Shown: piece by piece, positions 25,854-35,283 of the stretch
Layout of the letters: each line of letters starts with the position of its first letter
How positions within the stretch are numbered: the first letter of the stretch is position 1
From: Curtobacterium citreum
GTDB lineage: Bacteria > Actinomycetota > Actinomycetes > Actinomycetales > Microbacteriaceae
DNA: 64,000 nucleotides
NCBI RefSeq assembly: GCF_006715175.1
Contig: NZ_VFMQ01000001.1
Span: 3,410,001 to 3,474,000, forward strand
Direction: 5' to 3'
Notes under the pieces: generated by a model
The model's database searches: none
Seen by the model: only the letters and a program-made list of their open reading frames with translations
Told to the model about the DNA's origin: nothing
Translations under genes and position numbers: made by a program

Positions 25854-25888
25854 CGGCTCTCCGCTTCACTGGAGTCCATCTCGATTTT

Positions 25889-28800
25889 CTACTCCCTCGG
25901 TCCGCGAGCGCCGCCGACGAGACCGTTCAGAGCGTCCGTGACCAGATCAGAGCCACGGTCGCCATCCGGCCGCAAGAACTCGTTCGTCAAGGACTGACCA
26001 GCTCCCACGACATGGTCGGCGGTGAACGCCGAAGCCTCATTGATGATCGACATAGCCGGGGTTGTGCCGAGGTTGGGATCTGCCGGGATCCTGAGATCGA
26101 CAGCAAGTTTCGACGCAAGCGCGCTCCCACCTGCGCCGGTAACGAGCCCACTCGTGAAAGCTTGAGCGTAGCTCCCGATGCTCTGGTCCTTACTGTTCAA
26201 GGCGTGATCCACGGTGTTCGACACTGCACCCTGGGTGCCAGCGGTCGCTGCACGCTGACCGGCCGAGCCAACAGCTGCTCTCGCTACGCTTTGAACTGTG
26301 GGATTGGTCATTTGCTGAATTCGAGGCAGAGCAGCTTGAGCAACTGACGAACCGTACTTACCGACGACTGCGCCTCCGACGCCGCCTGCAGCGCCCGCTG
26401 CACCCCCCACGATCATCTGCAGGCCGACCTTGCCCCAATCGACCTTGCCACTGTCCGGCCCCTGCTGGATGATCGAGAATCCCCCCGCAAGAAGTGCTCC
26501 GGAGCCTGCCGCGGCAGCCACGGTGACCGCGATGTTGACACCGGGAACGAGCATCAGAGCAACGCCTCCCACGATCATCGCCGTCGCCGCAATCGCTTCC
26601 TTGTGCTCGTCGAAGAATCGCTTCGCATTCGCCCACGCACCCTGGTTCGCATCCCGGTACGCCTGCAGGTCCGCATCCGTCGCCGGCCGCAGCCCGAGCG
26701 GGTCCACCGCATGCACAGGGTCGTTCCCGGCGTAGGAGTACGGGTTCGCCGCCCACGCCGCCCCGAGCACGGGCGCGAGCGGGTCGGTCGACAGGAAGCC
26801 CCGCGCCACGGGGTCGTACACCCGCGCTCCGAGCCACTCGAGTCCAGCGATCGACACGCCACCGTCCGCGGTGAGCCCGACGCCTGCGGGGAGCCCCGAA
26901 CCGCCGACCGCAGCGAGCACCGCCCACGGGTCGTCGGCAGCGGTGGCCCGCGCGCTGCGCCACCCCGCGGTCGTCCAGGCATCGTCGATCGCGACGACCC
27001 CGCCCGGCAGGTCCAGGACGCTCGTGCCGCCGAGCGAGACGATCCCCGGCACGCTCGCCGCGGAGTCCCACCACGCCTCGGCACCGCCGACGTCGGCCAG
27101 CTCGCCGAGGCCGTCCGTCCAGACGTCGACCCGACCGGTCTCGGCGTAGGCGGGGTCGCGCTCGACGACCTCGGCGAGCGTCCCGAGGTCGGACCACGCG
27201 TACTCCACCGTCGAGCCGTCGGGGTCGGTCCGCCGGATGCGTCGACCGAGCCCGTCGTAGCGGTACTCGGTACGGGCATCGTCCTGTTCGGAGGCGACGA
27301 GCTCGCCGGCGAGGTCGTACGAGAAGCGCGTCTCGACACCGCCGATCACCTGGCGGACCAGGCGGCCGGCCTCGTACTCCCAGCGTGCGTCACCGGCGGC
27401 GACGAGCTGGCCGGCGTCGTCGTAGCGGTGCTCCACCCGCCCGTCCGGGCCGTCGACGGCGGTGATGCGGCCGTCGGCGTCCCGTTCGGTGCGGGTCGTC
27501 GTGAGGCCCTCGGGCGAGGTCGCGGTGTGCGCGACGAGGACGCCGCGCTCGTACGACCACGACTGCACGAGGTCGCCGGTGACCGCCTCGACGATCCGAC
27601 CCGCGGCGTCGTGTCGGAAGGTCGCGGCTCCGAGCCCGTCGCGCTCGAGCGCGGTCGTCCGACCGACCGCGTCGCGGACCCACGTGGTCCGGCGGCCGGA
27701 CGGGTCGACCCGGGCGACCCGGTGCCCGTCGGCGTCGTACTCCCACCGGATCGCGGCCCCACCGCGACTGCGGCGGACGAGGAGCCCGCGTCGGTCGTAC
27801 TCGAGCTCGTGGTCGACGGCGCGACCAGCGCCCCGCGTGTGGTCGGTGACGACGACGGTCCGGGCGACCGGGTCACGGTCCACCTCGGTCTGCACCTGAC
27901 CGTCGACGAGCACCTGGTGCTCACGCCCCGCTGCGTCGTACGTCCAGGCGGTCGTCCGCCCGTCCGGGTCGGTCTGCTCGACCCGCCGGCCCGCCGCGTC
28001 ACGACGGACGCTGGTGCGCCGGCCGAGCGGATCGGTGACCGCGACGAGGCGGTCGGCGTCGTCGTACTCGCGCCGGGTGACGCCCCCGGCCGGGTCGGTC
28101 GTCGCGACCACCCGACCGCGCTCGTCGTACTCGTGGCGGGTGATCCCGCCGAGCCCGTCGACCACCTCGGTGACCTGCCCCGCGACGTCGTAGCGGAACC
28201 GACGCCGACCGAAGCGTGCGTCGTGGGCCGAGACGAGCCTCCCGGCCGTGTCCCAACGGAACCGGCTCGTCCCCGCTCCGGGTGTCGTCTGCTCGACCAC
28301 GCGCCCCACCGGGTCGTACGCGGTCCGGGCGACCTCGCCGGTGGGGAGTGTCCGCGCGACGACCCGGGAGTCGGCGTCGTAGGTCAGCGTGGTGCGCGCA
28401 CCGGTGGCGTCCACGGCGGCCGACGGCCGCCCGCAGGCGTCGTACTCGTACGACGTGCGCGCGCCGGACGGCGCGATGACCGCGGTGACGCGGCCAGCGA
28501 GGTCACGCTCGATCCGCGTCAGCCCACCTTCTCCGTCGACGAGCTCCACCGGGCGTCCGGCCGCGTCGTAGGTGACGAGTTCGGATCCGGCGCCCGGACT
28601 GGTCGACTCGACGGGGCGCCCGAACGCGTCGAAGCGCACGGTCGTCGTCGAGAACGCGTCGCGCAGCGTCGCGACACCGGCGGTGGGGTCCCGGCTCACG
28701 TCCTGACGGACGCCCGTCGGGTCGACGGTCGCGGTCAGGACGCCGTTCGCGTCGTACTCGTGGCGCCACGTCGCGCCCGTCGGGTCGGTGACGGCCTGGA

Positions 28801-31198
28801 GGCGCGACAACGCGTCGTGCGCGAACGTCCAGACCGCGTCACCCGGCACGGCGAGCGTCGCCAGGTTGCCCTGGTCGTCGAAGGAGCGGACGACCCGGCG
28901 ACCGAGCGGGTCCGTGGTCGCGTGGAGCTCGCCGTCGGGGCCGTACCCGAACGCGGTCCGCCCGCCGAGGGGATCGGTGATCGCCGAGATGCGTCCACCG
29001 GTGGTGTGCTCGAAGCGCCAGACCGCGCCGTCCGGGTCACGGCGCTCGACCAGCAGGCCGGCGGCGTCGTGGCGGTACTCGGTGCGGGCCCCCGACGGGC
29101 TGGTCGCCACGGCCGGACGCCCGGCGGCGTCGCGGTCGATGCGGGCCGTGTCGCCGAGGGCGTTCGTGGTGGCGACGAGTTCGCCGTGCTCGTCGCGCTC
29201 GAGGACGAGGACCACGCCGGTCGGGTCGACCACCCGCGTCAGCACGCCGTCCGACCAGGTCAGCTCGGTGCGGCCCCCGACGGGGTCCGTGATGACGGAC
29301 GGGTCCCGGTCGTCGCCGCGGTACTCGAACGTGACGACGCCGCCGGACTCGGCGACGACGGTCGTGGTCCGGTCCTGGTCGTCGTAGCCGTACGTGAGGT
29401 CGCCGCCGGTCGGGGTGACCGTCCGGGTCCGACGCCCACGCTCGTCGTAGGCGTGGACGGTGACCGACCCGTCGCGCTCGGTGACGGAGACGAGGTTCCC
29501 GTGCCGGTCGTAGCTCATCGACTGCCGGTGGTCGTCGGAGTCGACCACACCGACGAGCCGACCCCTGGTGTCCGCGATGTAGGAGTTCGACCGCGAGCCG
29601 TCGTGGTCGGAGACGACGGTCACCCGACCGGGCAGGTAGGCGAAGCGGACGGCGCGACCGTGCGGGCTCACCTGCTCGACGACGCGGCGGCGCTCGTCGT
29701 AGGTGTTCTCGACCTCGACGACCCCGGCGGCACTCGTGACGGTGAGCACGAGGTCGTGGTCGTCCCACCCGTAGCGGCGTGTGCCCACCGCGTCGGTGAC
29801 CGCGACGAGTCGCCCGCGGTCGTCGTACGAGTACTCGACCCGGCGCCCGTCGGAGCTCCGCGCCACGGCGACTCGGCCAGCCAGGTACTCGACGTCGATC
29901 GACCGTCCGCGGTCGTGGACGAGTCGGTTGATGAGCCCGTCGGCGTCCCGCTCGACCCGGACGCCGGTCCCGGGACCGCCGCGCTCGCCCAGCCAGACGC
30001 CCGACGGCGTGAAGTCGATCCGCCCGCCACGGTTGTCGCGGACCACGAGCTGGTCGCCCTCTGCCACGAGCCACCGGTTCTCACCGACGCCGCGCTCCCA
30101 GCCGTCGGAGGCCCGCGGGAACCGGATCTGCCGCCCGTCCGCGCCGACGAAGGACGCCCCCTCGTCGTCGAGTTCGACTCGGGTCTCGAGGACCGAGGCC
30201 CAACCGGGGCCGAAGAGCCCGACGTGCTCGTCGAGCGAGTTGTACATGCGGGTGAGGGCGAGCGACGCGCTCGCGCCGGTGAAGCCGAGGTCGGTCTCCG
30301 GTTCGACGAAGTTCCCGGTCGTCGTGTTCACCGGATCCATCGAGTACCCGGTGGTCGGCTGGGCGCCGTAGGCGGAGGGCGGGTCGAACTGCACGTCGGA
30401 CCGGGTCGCCGAGACGCCCGCCGCCTGCAGCGCTGCGGCGAGCGCCGAGTCCGCGACGCTCGACACCGCGCCTTCGCCACCGGCAGCGGCGAAGGCGTCG
30501 GCGATCGTGGTGGCCCACGTCACGTCCTGGCCGTTCGCCTGCAACCACTGGTCGAACGCGCTGACGAGCCCGGTGGCGTCGATCCGCCCCCAGGAGCAGC
30601 GGTCCGCGAAGTCGGCGAGCTTGCCGCGGAGCATCGCGGGCTTGCCCTCGAGGGCCTGGTCGAGTCCCCGGCTGCCGTCGGCGAACGAGCGGAGGTCGGC
30701 CGGTCGGGCGGAGGACGTGCCCCCGCCACCACCGCCACCGGAGCCGGGCGACGGGGTCTGTCGCGGGGTCGCGGGGCCGGTCGCGTCGGCGAACCGGGGC
30801 GGGTCCTCGTGGTGGACCTCCGGCGGCTGGTCGTTGCCGGTGACCCAGTCCGCGACGACCTCGCCGACCCAGCGGTTCTCGTGGTGCTCGTACCAGTCGC
30901 GGGCGGTCTTGCGTCGGGCGTTCTCGCGCTCGGCGGCGGCCTGCATCTTGCCGACCCAGCCGGCCACGGTGCGCAGGTTCGCGGCGATGGCGGAGCCGTC
31001 GCTCCTGGCGGTCTGGGCGTTCGCGGCGAAGAGCTCGGAGAAGTGGCCGCGGAACTCCTGGGCGGCGGTGCTGACGTACGACTGGCGGCTGCCGGCCTGC
31101 CCCTCGATCGACTCCGCCGCGCCGTTCAGCGCCTGACTCAGCGCGTCGGCCGTGCCGTTGTCGAACTCGACCGGTTCGTTGCCGTGCAGGTCGCCCAT
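25889..31198 (-). CDS. Rhs/YD-repeat polymorphic toxin with WXG100-like N-terminus
   Basis: 1769 residues. Residues 1-110 form a helical hairpin like WXG100/LXG export domains, with EFRGHFSELF in place of WxG. A Gly-rich linker (near 150) and an alpha region follow. Near 288 comes the DUF6531 entry motif DPVNTTTGNF. YD repeats fill about 330-1440, for example RYDGLGRRIRR. The core closes with GFLSTDPLAP and DPLGLRP (about 1499-1505), the usual boundary to the variable tip. The last 265 residues contain a glycine-rich hydrophobic stretch (ATAMIVGGVALMLVPGVNI onwards) and no nuclease, deaminase or ADP-ribosylation motif that I recognise. A membrane-active tip fits the membrane-type neighbours. 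Start ATG at 31198. Confidence 0.9.
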   Translation of the reverse strand: MGDLHGNEPVEFDNGTADALSQALNGAAESIEGQAGSRQSYVSTAAQEFRGHFSELFAANAQTARSDGSAIAANLRTVAGWVGKMQAAAERENARRKTARDWYEHHENRWVGEVVADWVTGNDQPPEVHHEDPPRFADATGPATPRQTPSPGSGGGGGGGTSSARPADLRSFADGSRGLDQALEGKPAMLRGKLADFADRCSWGRIDATGLVSAFDQWLQANGQDVTWATTIADAFAAAGGEGAVSSVADSALAAALQAAGVSATRSDVQFDPPSAYGAQPTTGYSMDPVNTTTGNFVEPETDLGFTGASASLALTRMYNSLDEHVGLFGPGWASVLETRVELDDEGASFVGADGRQIRFPRASDGWERGVGENRWLVAEGDQLVVRDNRGGRIDFTPSGVWLGERGGPGTGVRVERDADGLINRLVHDRGRSIDVEYLAGRVAVARSSDGRRVEYSYDDRGRLVAVTDAVGTRRYGWDDHDLVLTVTSAAGVVEVENTYDERRRVVEQVSPHGRAVRFAYLPGRVTVVSDHDGSRSNSYIADTRGRLVGVVDSDDHRQSMSYDRHGNLVSVTERDGSVTVHAYDERGRRTRTVTPTGGDLTYGYDDQDRTTTVVAESGGVVTFEYRGDDRDPSVITDPVGGRTELTWSDGVLTRVVDPTGVVLVLERDEHGELVATTNALGDTARIDRDAAGRPAVATSPSGARTEYRHDAAGLLVERRDPDGAVWRFEHTTGGRISAITDPLGGRTAFGYGPDGELHATTDPLGRRVVRSFDDQGNLATLAVPGDAVWTFAHDALSRLQAVTDPTGATWRHEYDANGVLTATVDPTGVRQDVSRDPTAGVATLRDAFSTTTVRFDAFGRPVESTSPGAGSELVTYDAAGRPVELVDGEGGLTRIERDLAGRVTAVIAPSGARTSYEYDACGRPSAAVDATGARTTLTYDADSRVVARTLPTGEVARTAYDPVGRVVEQTTPGAGTSRFRWDTAGRLVSAHDARFGRRRFRYDVAGQVTEVVDGLGGITRHEYDERGRVVATTDPAGGVTRREYDDADRLVAVTDPLGRRTSVRRDAAGRRVEQTDPDGRTTAWTYDAAGREHQVLVDGQVQTEVDRDPVARTVVVTDHTRGAGRAVDHELEYDRRGLLVRRSRGGAAIRWEYDADGHRVARVDPSGRRTTWVRDAVGRTTALERDGLGAATFRHDAAGRIVEAVTGDLVQSWSYERGVLVAHTATSPEGLTTTRTERDADGRITAVDGPDGRVEHRYDDAGQLVAAGDARWEYEAGRLVRQVIGGVETRFSYDLAGELVASEQDDARTEYRYDGLGRRIRRTDPDGSTVEYAWSDLGTLAEVVERDPAYAETGRVDVWTDGLGELADVGGAEAWWDSAASVPGIVSLGGTSVLDLPGGVVAIDDAWTTAGWRSARATAADDPWAVLAAVGGSGLPAGVGLTADGGVSIAGLEWLGARVYDPVARGFLSTDPLAPVLGAAWAANPYSYAGNDPVHAVDPLGLRPATDADLQAYRDANQGAWANAKRFFDEHKEAIAATAMIVGGVALMLVPGVNIAVTVAAAAGSGALLAGGFSIIQQGPDSGKVDWGKVGLQMIVGGAAGAAGGVGGAVVGKYGSSVAQAALPRIQQMTNPTVQSVARAAVGSAGQRAATAGTQGAVSNTVDHALNSKDQSIGSYAQAFTSGLVTGAGGSALASKLAVDLRIPADPNLGTTPAMSIINEASAFTADHVVGAGQSLTNEFLRPDGDRGSDLVTDALNGLVGGARGPRE

Positions 31199-31283
31199 GA
31201 TCCGTCCCCCGATGGTGATCGTGCTGGTCGTGCTGTGCTGGTGGAGCAGATCGAGCTCCGTCCGCGGCCCACCCCGGACCGCG

Positions 31284-31318
31284 GACGCCCGGTCCGCCGA
31301 GGTGGCGGACCGGGCGTC
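31284..31318 (-). terminator. hairpin between the WXG100 and rhs genes
   Basis: A perfect 15-bp stem (31284-31298 with 31304-31318) and a GAGGT loop, 9 bases after the WXG100 stop. It probably ends most transcripts after the WXG100 gene, so the rhs gene is made at a lower level or from its own promoter. Confidence 0.7.
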
Positions 31319-31327
31319 GGGTGGTGG

Positions 31328-31609
31328 CTACGCGCCGCCGCCCGCGGTGAAGATGTCCTGCGAGATCTTGTCGAGCTGGGTGCGGAGCTGCTCGAGCTCG
31401 GTCTTGGCCTTGTCCAGCGCCGCCTTCGTCTCGGGCCAGGTCGAACCGCGGAACGTCGAGGCGAGCGGGCCGTCCCAGACGTTCGAGTCCGACAGGATGC
31501 GGCCCTGGGCGTCGAGCTGCGAGATCTGGTCGGTGAACCCACCGTTCACGATCGACTGGATCTGGCGGATGGCGGACTTGGCCTGCTCGGTGGAGAGCAC
31601 ACGCGACAT
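31328..31609 (-). CDS. WXG100 (ESAT-6-like) protein
   Basis: 93 residues, the standard size of a WXG100 T7SS substrate or chaperone. A helical hairpin with W45-D46-G47 in the turn (NVWDGPLASTF), flanked by helices rich in Gln/Ala/Lys. The C-terminus after KISQDIFTAGG has no clear YxxxD/E export signal; such proteins can export as dimers with a partner that has one. I chose the ATG at 31609 because AGAGG lies six bases upstream. Upstream of, and in the same direction as, the rhs gene. Confidence 0.85.
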   Translation of the reverse strand: MSRVLSTEQAKSAIRQIQSIVNGGFTDQISQLDAQGRILSDSNVWDGPLASTFRGSTWPETKAALDKAKTELEQLRTQLDKISQDIFTAGGGA

Positions 31610-31872
31610 GGTGAACCTCTTTCGTTTCGTAGCTGCACCCCCGCGCAGTGGAATCCCCCCGGAGGCTCTGACGCGGCCCACCATACCCACGAACACCCGA
31701 CAATGTCACCGTTCGTATTTCGTGACGTTCCCTCCCCCAGTTCGAGGGTCGAGCGATGCTCACTCGCTGGAGCGTTCCCGACGCTCCTCCACAGGGCCGT
31801 CGTTCACGCCTGGTTTCCCCAGCGTCCACCGCCCCGCTCCCCCGCGGAGACCCCGGGTGGCAGGATGGCGAC

Positions 31873-34038
31873 ATGGACACCGAACCGCAGCTCGACGGCG
31901 ACTCCGTCGCTCCCGACCTCGACGACTTCGACGAGGTCGTCGAGATCGAGCACGAGTCGCTGCCGTCGGACCGCTACTTCGATCGCGAGCTCAGCTGGCT
32001 CCGGTTCAACCAGCGCGTGCTCGAGCTGGGCGAGGACCGGACGCAGCCCCTGCTCGAACGGGCGAACTTCCTGGCGATCTTCGCGTCCAACCTCGACGAG
32101 TTCTTCATGGTCCGGGTCGCCGGCCTGAAGCGTCGCATCGACACCGGCATCGCCGTACCGACGAACGTCGGGCGTGCGCCGAGCGACGTGCTGCGGGACA
32201 TCGCCAAGAAGGCGCACGAGCTGCAGGACCGGCACGCCGACGCGTTCATCAACTCGCTCAAGCCGGACCTGGACGCCGCGGGCATCCACGTCGAGCACTG
32301 GTCCGACCTCGACGAGGCCGACCGGCTCCGCATGCGCGAGTACTTCAACGAGCAGATCTTCCCGGTGCTCATGCCGCTCGCGGTCGACCCGGCGCACCCC
32401 TTCCCCTACATCTCCGGGCTGTCGCTCAACCTCGCGGTGCGCGTGCGCAACCCGAAGTCGCAGCGGCAGGAGTTCGCGCGCCTCAAGGTCCCGCAGAACT
32501 TCTCGCGCTTCATCGCCCTGCCCGACGACGGCAGCGGTCGGATGCGGTTCATCCCGCTCGAGGACCTCATCGCGAACCACCTCGACGACCTGTTCCCGGG
32601 GATGGAGGTCCTCGAGCACCACGTCTTCCGCGTGACCCGGAACGAGGACGTCGAGATCGAGGAGGACGAGGCCGAGAACCTCATCCAGGCACTCGAGCGC
32701 GAGCTCCTCCGCCGCCGCTTCGGTCCGCCCATCCGTCTCGAGATCACCGAGGACATGGACCCGGTGACCCTCGACCTGCTCGTGCGCGAGCTCGACATCA
32801 CCGAGCAAGAGGTCTACCGACTGCCGTCTCCGCTCGACCTCGGCGGCCTGTTCGAGATCGCGAAGATCAGCCGGCCGGACCTGCACTACCCCAAGCACGT
32901 GCCGACGACCCCGGTGCAGTTCCAGCCGGGCGAACCGAACACCAAGCCCGACCTGTTCCGCGCGATCGGCTCCCGCGACGTGCTCGTGCACCACCCGTAC
33001 GAGTCCTTCGCCACGAGCGTGCAGGCCTTCCTGGAGCAGGCCGCGGCGGACCCGAACGTCCTCGCCATCAAGCAGACGCTCTACCGCACGTCCGGCGACA
33101 GCCCCATCGTCGAGGCCCTGATCGACGCGGCCGCCGCGGGCAAGCAGGTCCTCGCCCTCGTCGAGATCAAGGCGCGCTTCGACGAGCAGAACAACATCGG
33201 CTGGGCGCGGAAGCTCGAGAAGGCCGGCGTGCACGTCGTGTACGGCCTGGTCGGGCTCAAGACGCACTCGAAGCTCGTGCTCGTGATCCGGCAGGAGGGC
33301 GGCACGCTCCGCCACTACAGCCACATCGGGACGGGCAACTACAACCCGAAGACCTCGCGCATCTACGAGGACATGGGCCTGTTCACCGCGGACGACACCG
33401 TCGGCAAGGACCTCACGCGTCTGTTCAACGAGCTGTCGGGCTACGCGATCGAGAAGAAGTTCAAGCGGCTCCTCGTCGCGCCGCTGCACCTGCGGAAGGG
33501 CCTGGTGAAGCGGATCCAGGCCGAGGCTGAGAACGCCGCGGCCGGCAAGCCCTCCGGCATCCGGATCAAGGTCAACTCGATGGTCGACGAGCAGGTCATC
33601 GACGCGCTCTACCTGGCCAGCCAGGCCGGCGTCCCGATCGACGTCTGGGTCCGCGGCATCTGCTCGCTCAAGCCCGGCATCGAGGGCGTCAGCGAGACGA
33701 TCCGCGTCCGGAGCGTCGTGGGGCGGTACCTCGAGCACTCGCGGGCGTTCGCGTTCCACAACGACGGCGACCCGGTGGTCTTCATCGGCTCGGCCGACAT
33801 GATGCACCGCAACCTCGACCGCCGTGTCGAGGCCCTGGTGCGCCTGTCCGACCCGGCGCACGTGGCCGAGGTGCAGGAGATGTTCGACCTGGCGATGGCC
33901 GAGACGACGAGCTCGTGGCACCTGGAGTCCGACGGCGAGTGGACGCGGCACTCCACCGACCAGGACGGCCGCCCACTCGACGACGTGCAGAATGTCCTCA
34001 TGCGGAAGATCTCGGCCCGGAAGCGCTCGGCTCGGTGA
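31873..34038 (+). CDS. ppk: polyphosphate kinase 1
   Basis: Makes inorganic polyphosphate from ATP and works in reverse as well. The 721 residues match the family. The N-terminal domain starts [20 protein letters not shown]. The catalytic domains carry the autophosphorylated His in [16 protein letters not shown] and the second active-site region [17 protein letters not shown] chose the ATG at 31873, giving a short acidic leader. The next gene starts in its stop codon (GTGA). Confidence 0.96.
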   Translation: MDTEPQLDGDSVAPDLDDFDEVVEIEHESLPSDRYFDRELSWLRFNQRVLELGEDRTQPLLERANFLAIFASNLDEFFMVRVAGLKRRIDTGIAVPTNVGRAPSDVLRDIAKKAHELQDRHADAFINSLKPDLDAAGIHVEHWSDLDEADRLRMREYFNEQIFPVLMPLAVDPAHPFPYISGLSLNLAVRVRNPKSQRQEFARLKVPQNFSRFIALPDDGSGRMRFIPLEDLIANHLDDLFPGMEVLEHHVFRVTRNEDVEIEEDEAENLIQALERELLRRRFGPPIRLEITEDMDPVTLDLLVRELDITEQEVYRLPSPLDLGGLFEIAKISRPDLHYPKHVPTTPVQFQPGEPNTKPDLFRAIGSRDVLVHHPYESFATSVQAFLEQAAADPNVLAIKQTLYRTSGDSPIVEALIDAAAAGKQVLALVEIKARFDEQNNIGWARKLEKAGVHVVYGLVGLKTHSKLVLVIRQEGGTLRHYSHIGTGNYNPKTSRIYEDMGLFTADDTVGKDLTRLFNELSGYAIEKKFKRLLVAPLHLRKGLVKRIQAEAENAAAGKPSGIRIKVNSMVDEQVIDALYLASQAGVPIDVWVRGICSLKPGIEGVSETIRVRSVVGRYLEHSRAFAFHNDGDPVVFIGSADMMHRNLDRRVEALVRLSDPAHVAEVQEMFDLAMAETTSSWHLESDGEWTRHSTDQDGRPLDDVQNVLMRKISARKRSAR

Positions 34039-34982
34039 GCGGCGGCCCCACGGGGCCCGTCGTCGCGGCGGGCGCGGTCGTCTGGCGTGAGCACCGGGGC
34101 GTCCCGCTCGTGCTGCTCGTGCACCGCGACCACCACCACGACGTCTCCTTCGCCAAGGGCAAGGTCGACCCGGGCGAGAGCGTCCCGACGACGGCCGTCC
34201 GCGAGATCGAGGAGGAGACGGGCTACCGCGTGCACCTCGGCGCTCCCCTGGGCACCGCGGAGTACGTCCTGCCGAGCGGTCGCGACAAGGTCGTGCACTA
34301 CTGGTCGGCCCGGGTCTCCGGCAAGGAGTACGACCGCGCCGGCACGTTCCGCCCGAACGACGAGGTCGCCGCGATCGAGTGGGTCACGACCGACCAGGCC
34401 CGCTCGCGGCTGACCTACGAACGCGACGTCGCGATCCTCGACCGCTTCGCCGACCGCGTGGCGGCCGGCGAGCACCGGACGTTCGCCCTCATCGCCCTCC
34501 GGCACGCCAAGACCGTCCCGGGTTCGGACTGGGACGGCCCCGACTCGACCCGGCCGCTGCTCCCCGTCGGCCGGAACCAGGCACGGGCCGCCGCGGCACC
34601 CGTCGCGGCGTTCGGGCCGAAGAAGATCGTCAGCAGCACGGCTGCCCGGTGCCTCGCGACCGTGGAGCCGCTGTCCGCCCGCACGAAGGTGGGCGTCTCG
34701 GCGACCCCGGACATCAGCCAAGACGCCCACGACCGCGGCGCCGCAGACGTCAAGGGCGTGGTGCGTCGCCGCCTCGAGAAGGCGAAGTCGACCGTGCTCT
34801 GCTCGCACGGCCCCGTCCTGCCGGACATCATCGCGCGCATCGCCGCGTCGACCGCCGGCGAGGACCGTCGGTTCGACCTCCGCCGTGCCGCGATGCTGTC
34901 GGTCGGCGACTTCGCCGTGATGCACATCGCGGGCGACCGACTCGTGGCCGTCGAGACGCACCGCAACACCGTCCCGGCCTGA
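34035..34982 (+). CDS. mutT1: MutT1-type Nudix hydrolase fused to a histidine phosphatase
   Basis: 315 residues. The N-terminal Nudix domain has a full Nudix box starting [16 protein letters not shown] (residues about 40-62). The C-terminal part is a histidine-phosphatase domain beginning [11 protein letters not shown] with RHA as catalytic motif. This fusion next to ppk is the arrangement of mycobacterial MutT1, which degrades 8-oxo-(d)GTP and diadenosine polyphosphates. GTG start overlapping the ppk stop, so it is translationally coupled. Confidence 0.88.
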   Translation: MSGGPTGPVVAAGAVVWREHRGVPLVLLVHRDHHHDVSFAKGKVDPGESVPTTAVREIEEETGYRVHLGAPLGTAEYVLPSGRDKVVHYWSARVSGKEYDRAGTFRPNDEVAAIEWVTTDQARSRLTYERDVAILDRFADRVAAGEHRTFALIALRHAKTVPGSDWDGPDSTRPLLPVGRNQARAAAAPVAAFGPKKIVSSTAARCLATVEPLSARTKVGVSATPDISQDAHDRGAADVKGVVRRRLEKAKSTVLCSHGPVLPDIIARIAASTAGEDRRFDLRRAAMLSVGDFAVMHIAGDRLVAVETHRNTVPA

Positions 34983-35283
34983 CGACGAGTCGGCGCAGCG
35001 ACCAGCGCCGACCAACCCACCACGCGACGCCCGTGGCGGCCGCACCCCGCGCCTCCAGGCCGATGCATGCGCATGCGTCCACCCCACGCACGCCGATTCG
35101 ATCCTGCACCCGACGCGCGAGCGCCGCACGGCGCCCCGTCGGACACAACCCCTCGTTCACCTCCCGTTCACCAGCGGTCGTGATCCCCGTCACCTCGCGT
35201 CCCTACAGTCGCTCCCGGGTCAGCACCGGCCCCCGGGACCAGCAGCGGTCCCAACCTGCACTGACATTCCCGAAGGGACCCCT
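34983..35283 (+). other. mutT1-pstS intergenic region
   Basis: About 300 bases without a gene. It holds a small hairpin after mutT1 (34989-34996 with 35005-35012, arms GTCGGCGC), a 12-bp perfect palindrome GCATGCGCATGC at 35066-35077 of unknown meaning, and the PHO box described separately. Confidence 0.6.
35155..35176 (+). promoter_or_regulatory. PHO box upstream of pstS
   Basis: Two contiguous 11-base repeats, GTTCACCTCCC and GTTCACCAGCG, 108 bases upstream of the pstS start; weaker matches (GTCGTGATCCC, GTCACCTCG) follow in roughly the same spacing. Same motif and period as the senX3-phoU site, so RegX3 should bind both. Confidence 0.8.

Noticed and set aside
10765..31609. Integrated phage or transposon
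   Set aside because: No integrase, transposase, terminase or target-site repeats seen; the block looks like an accessory locus but its ends cannot be defined here.
26603..32128. Very long open frame on the plus strand across the rhs region
   Set aside because: It is antisense to the rhs gene and is Arg/Val/Gly/Pro-rich low-grade sequence, a product of high GC. The minus strand has a full domain structure.
35066..35077. GCATGCGCATGC palindrome as a regulator site
   Set aside because: Perfect but isolated, with no partner site and no known regulator for it; noted only in the intergenic description.
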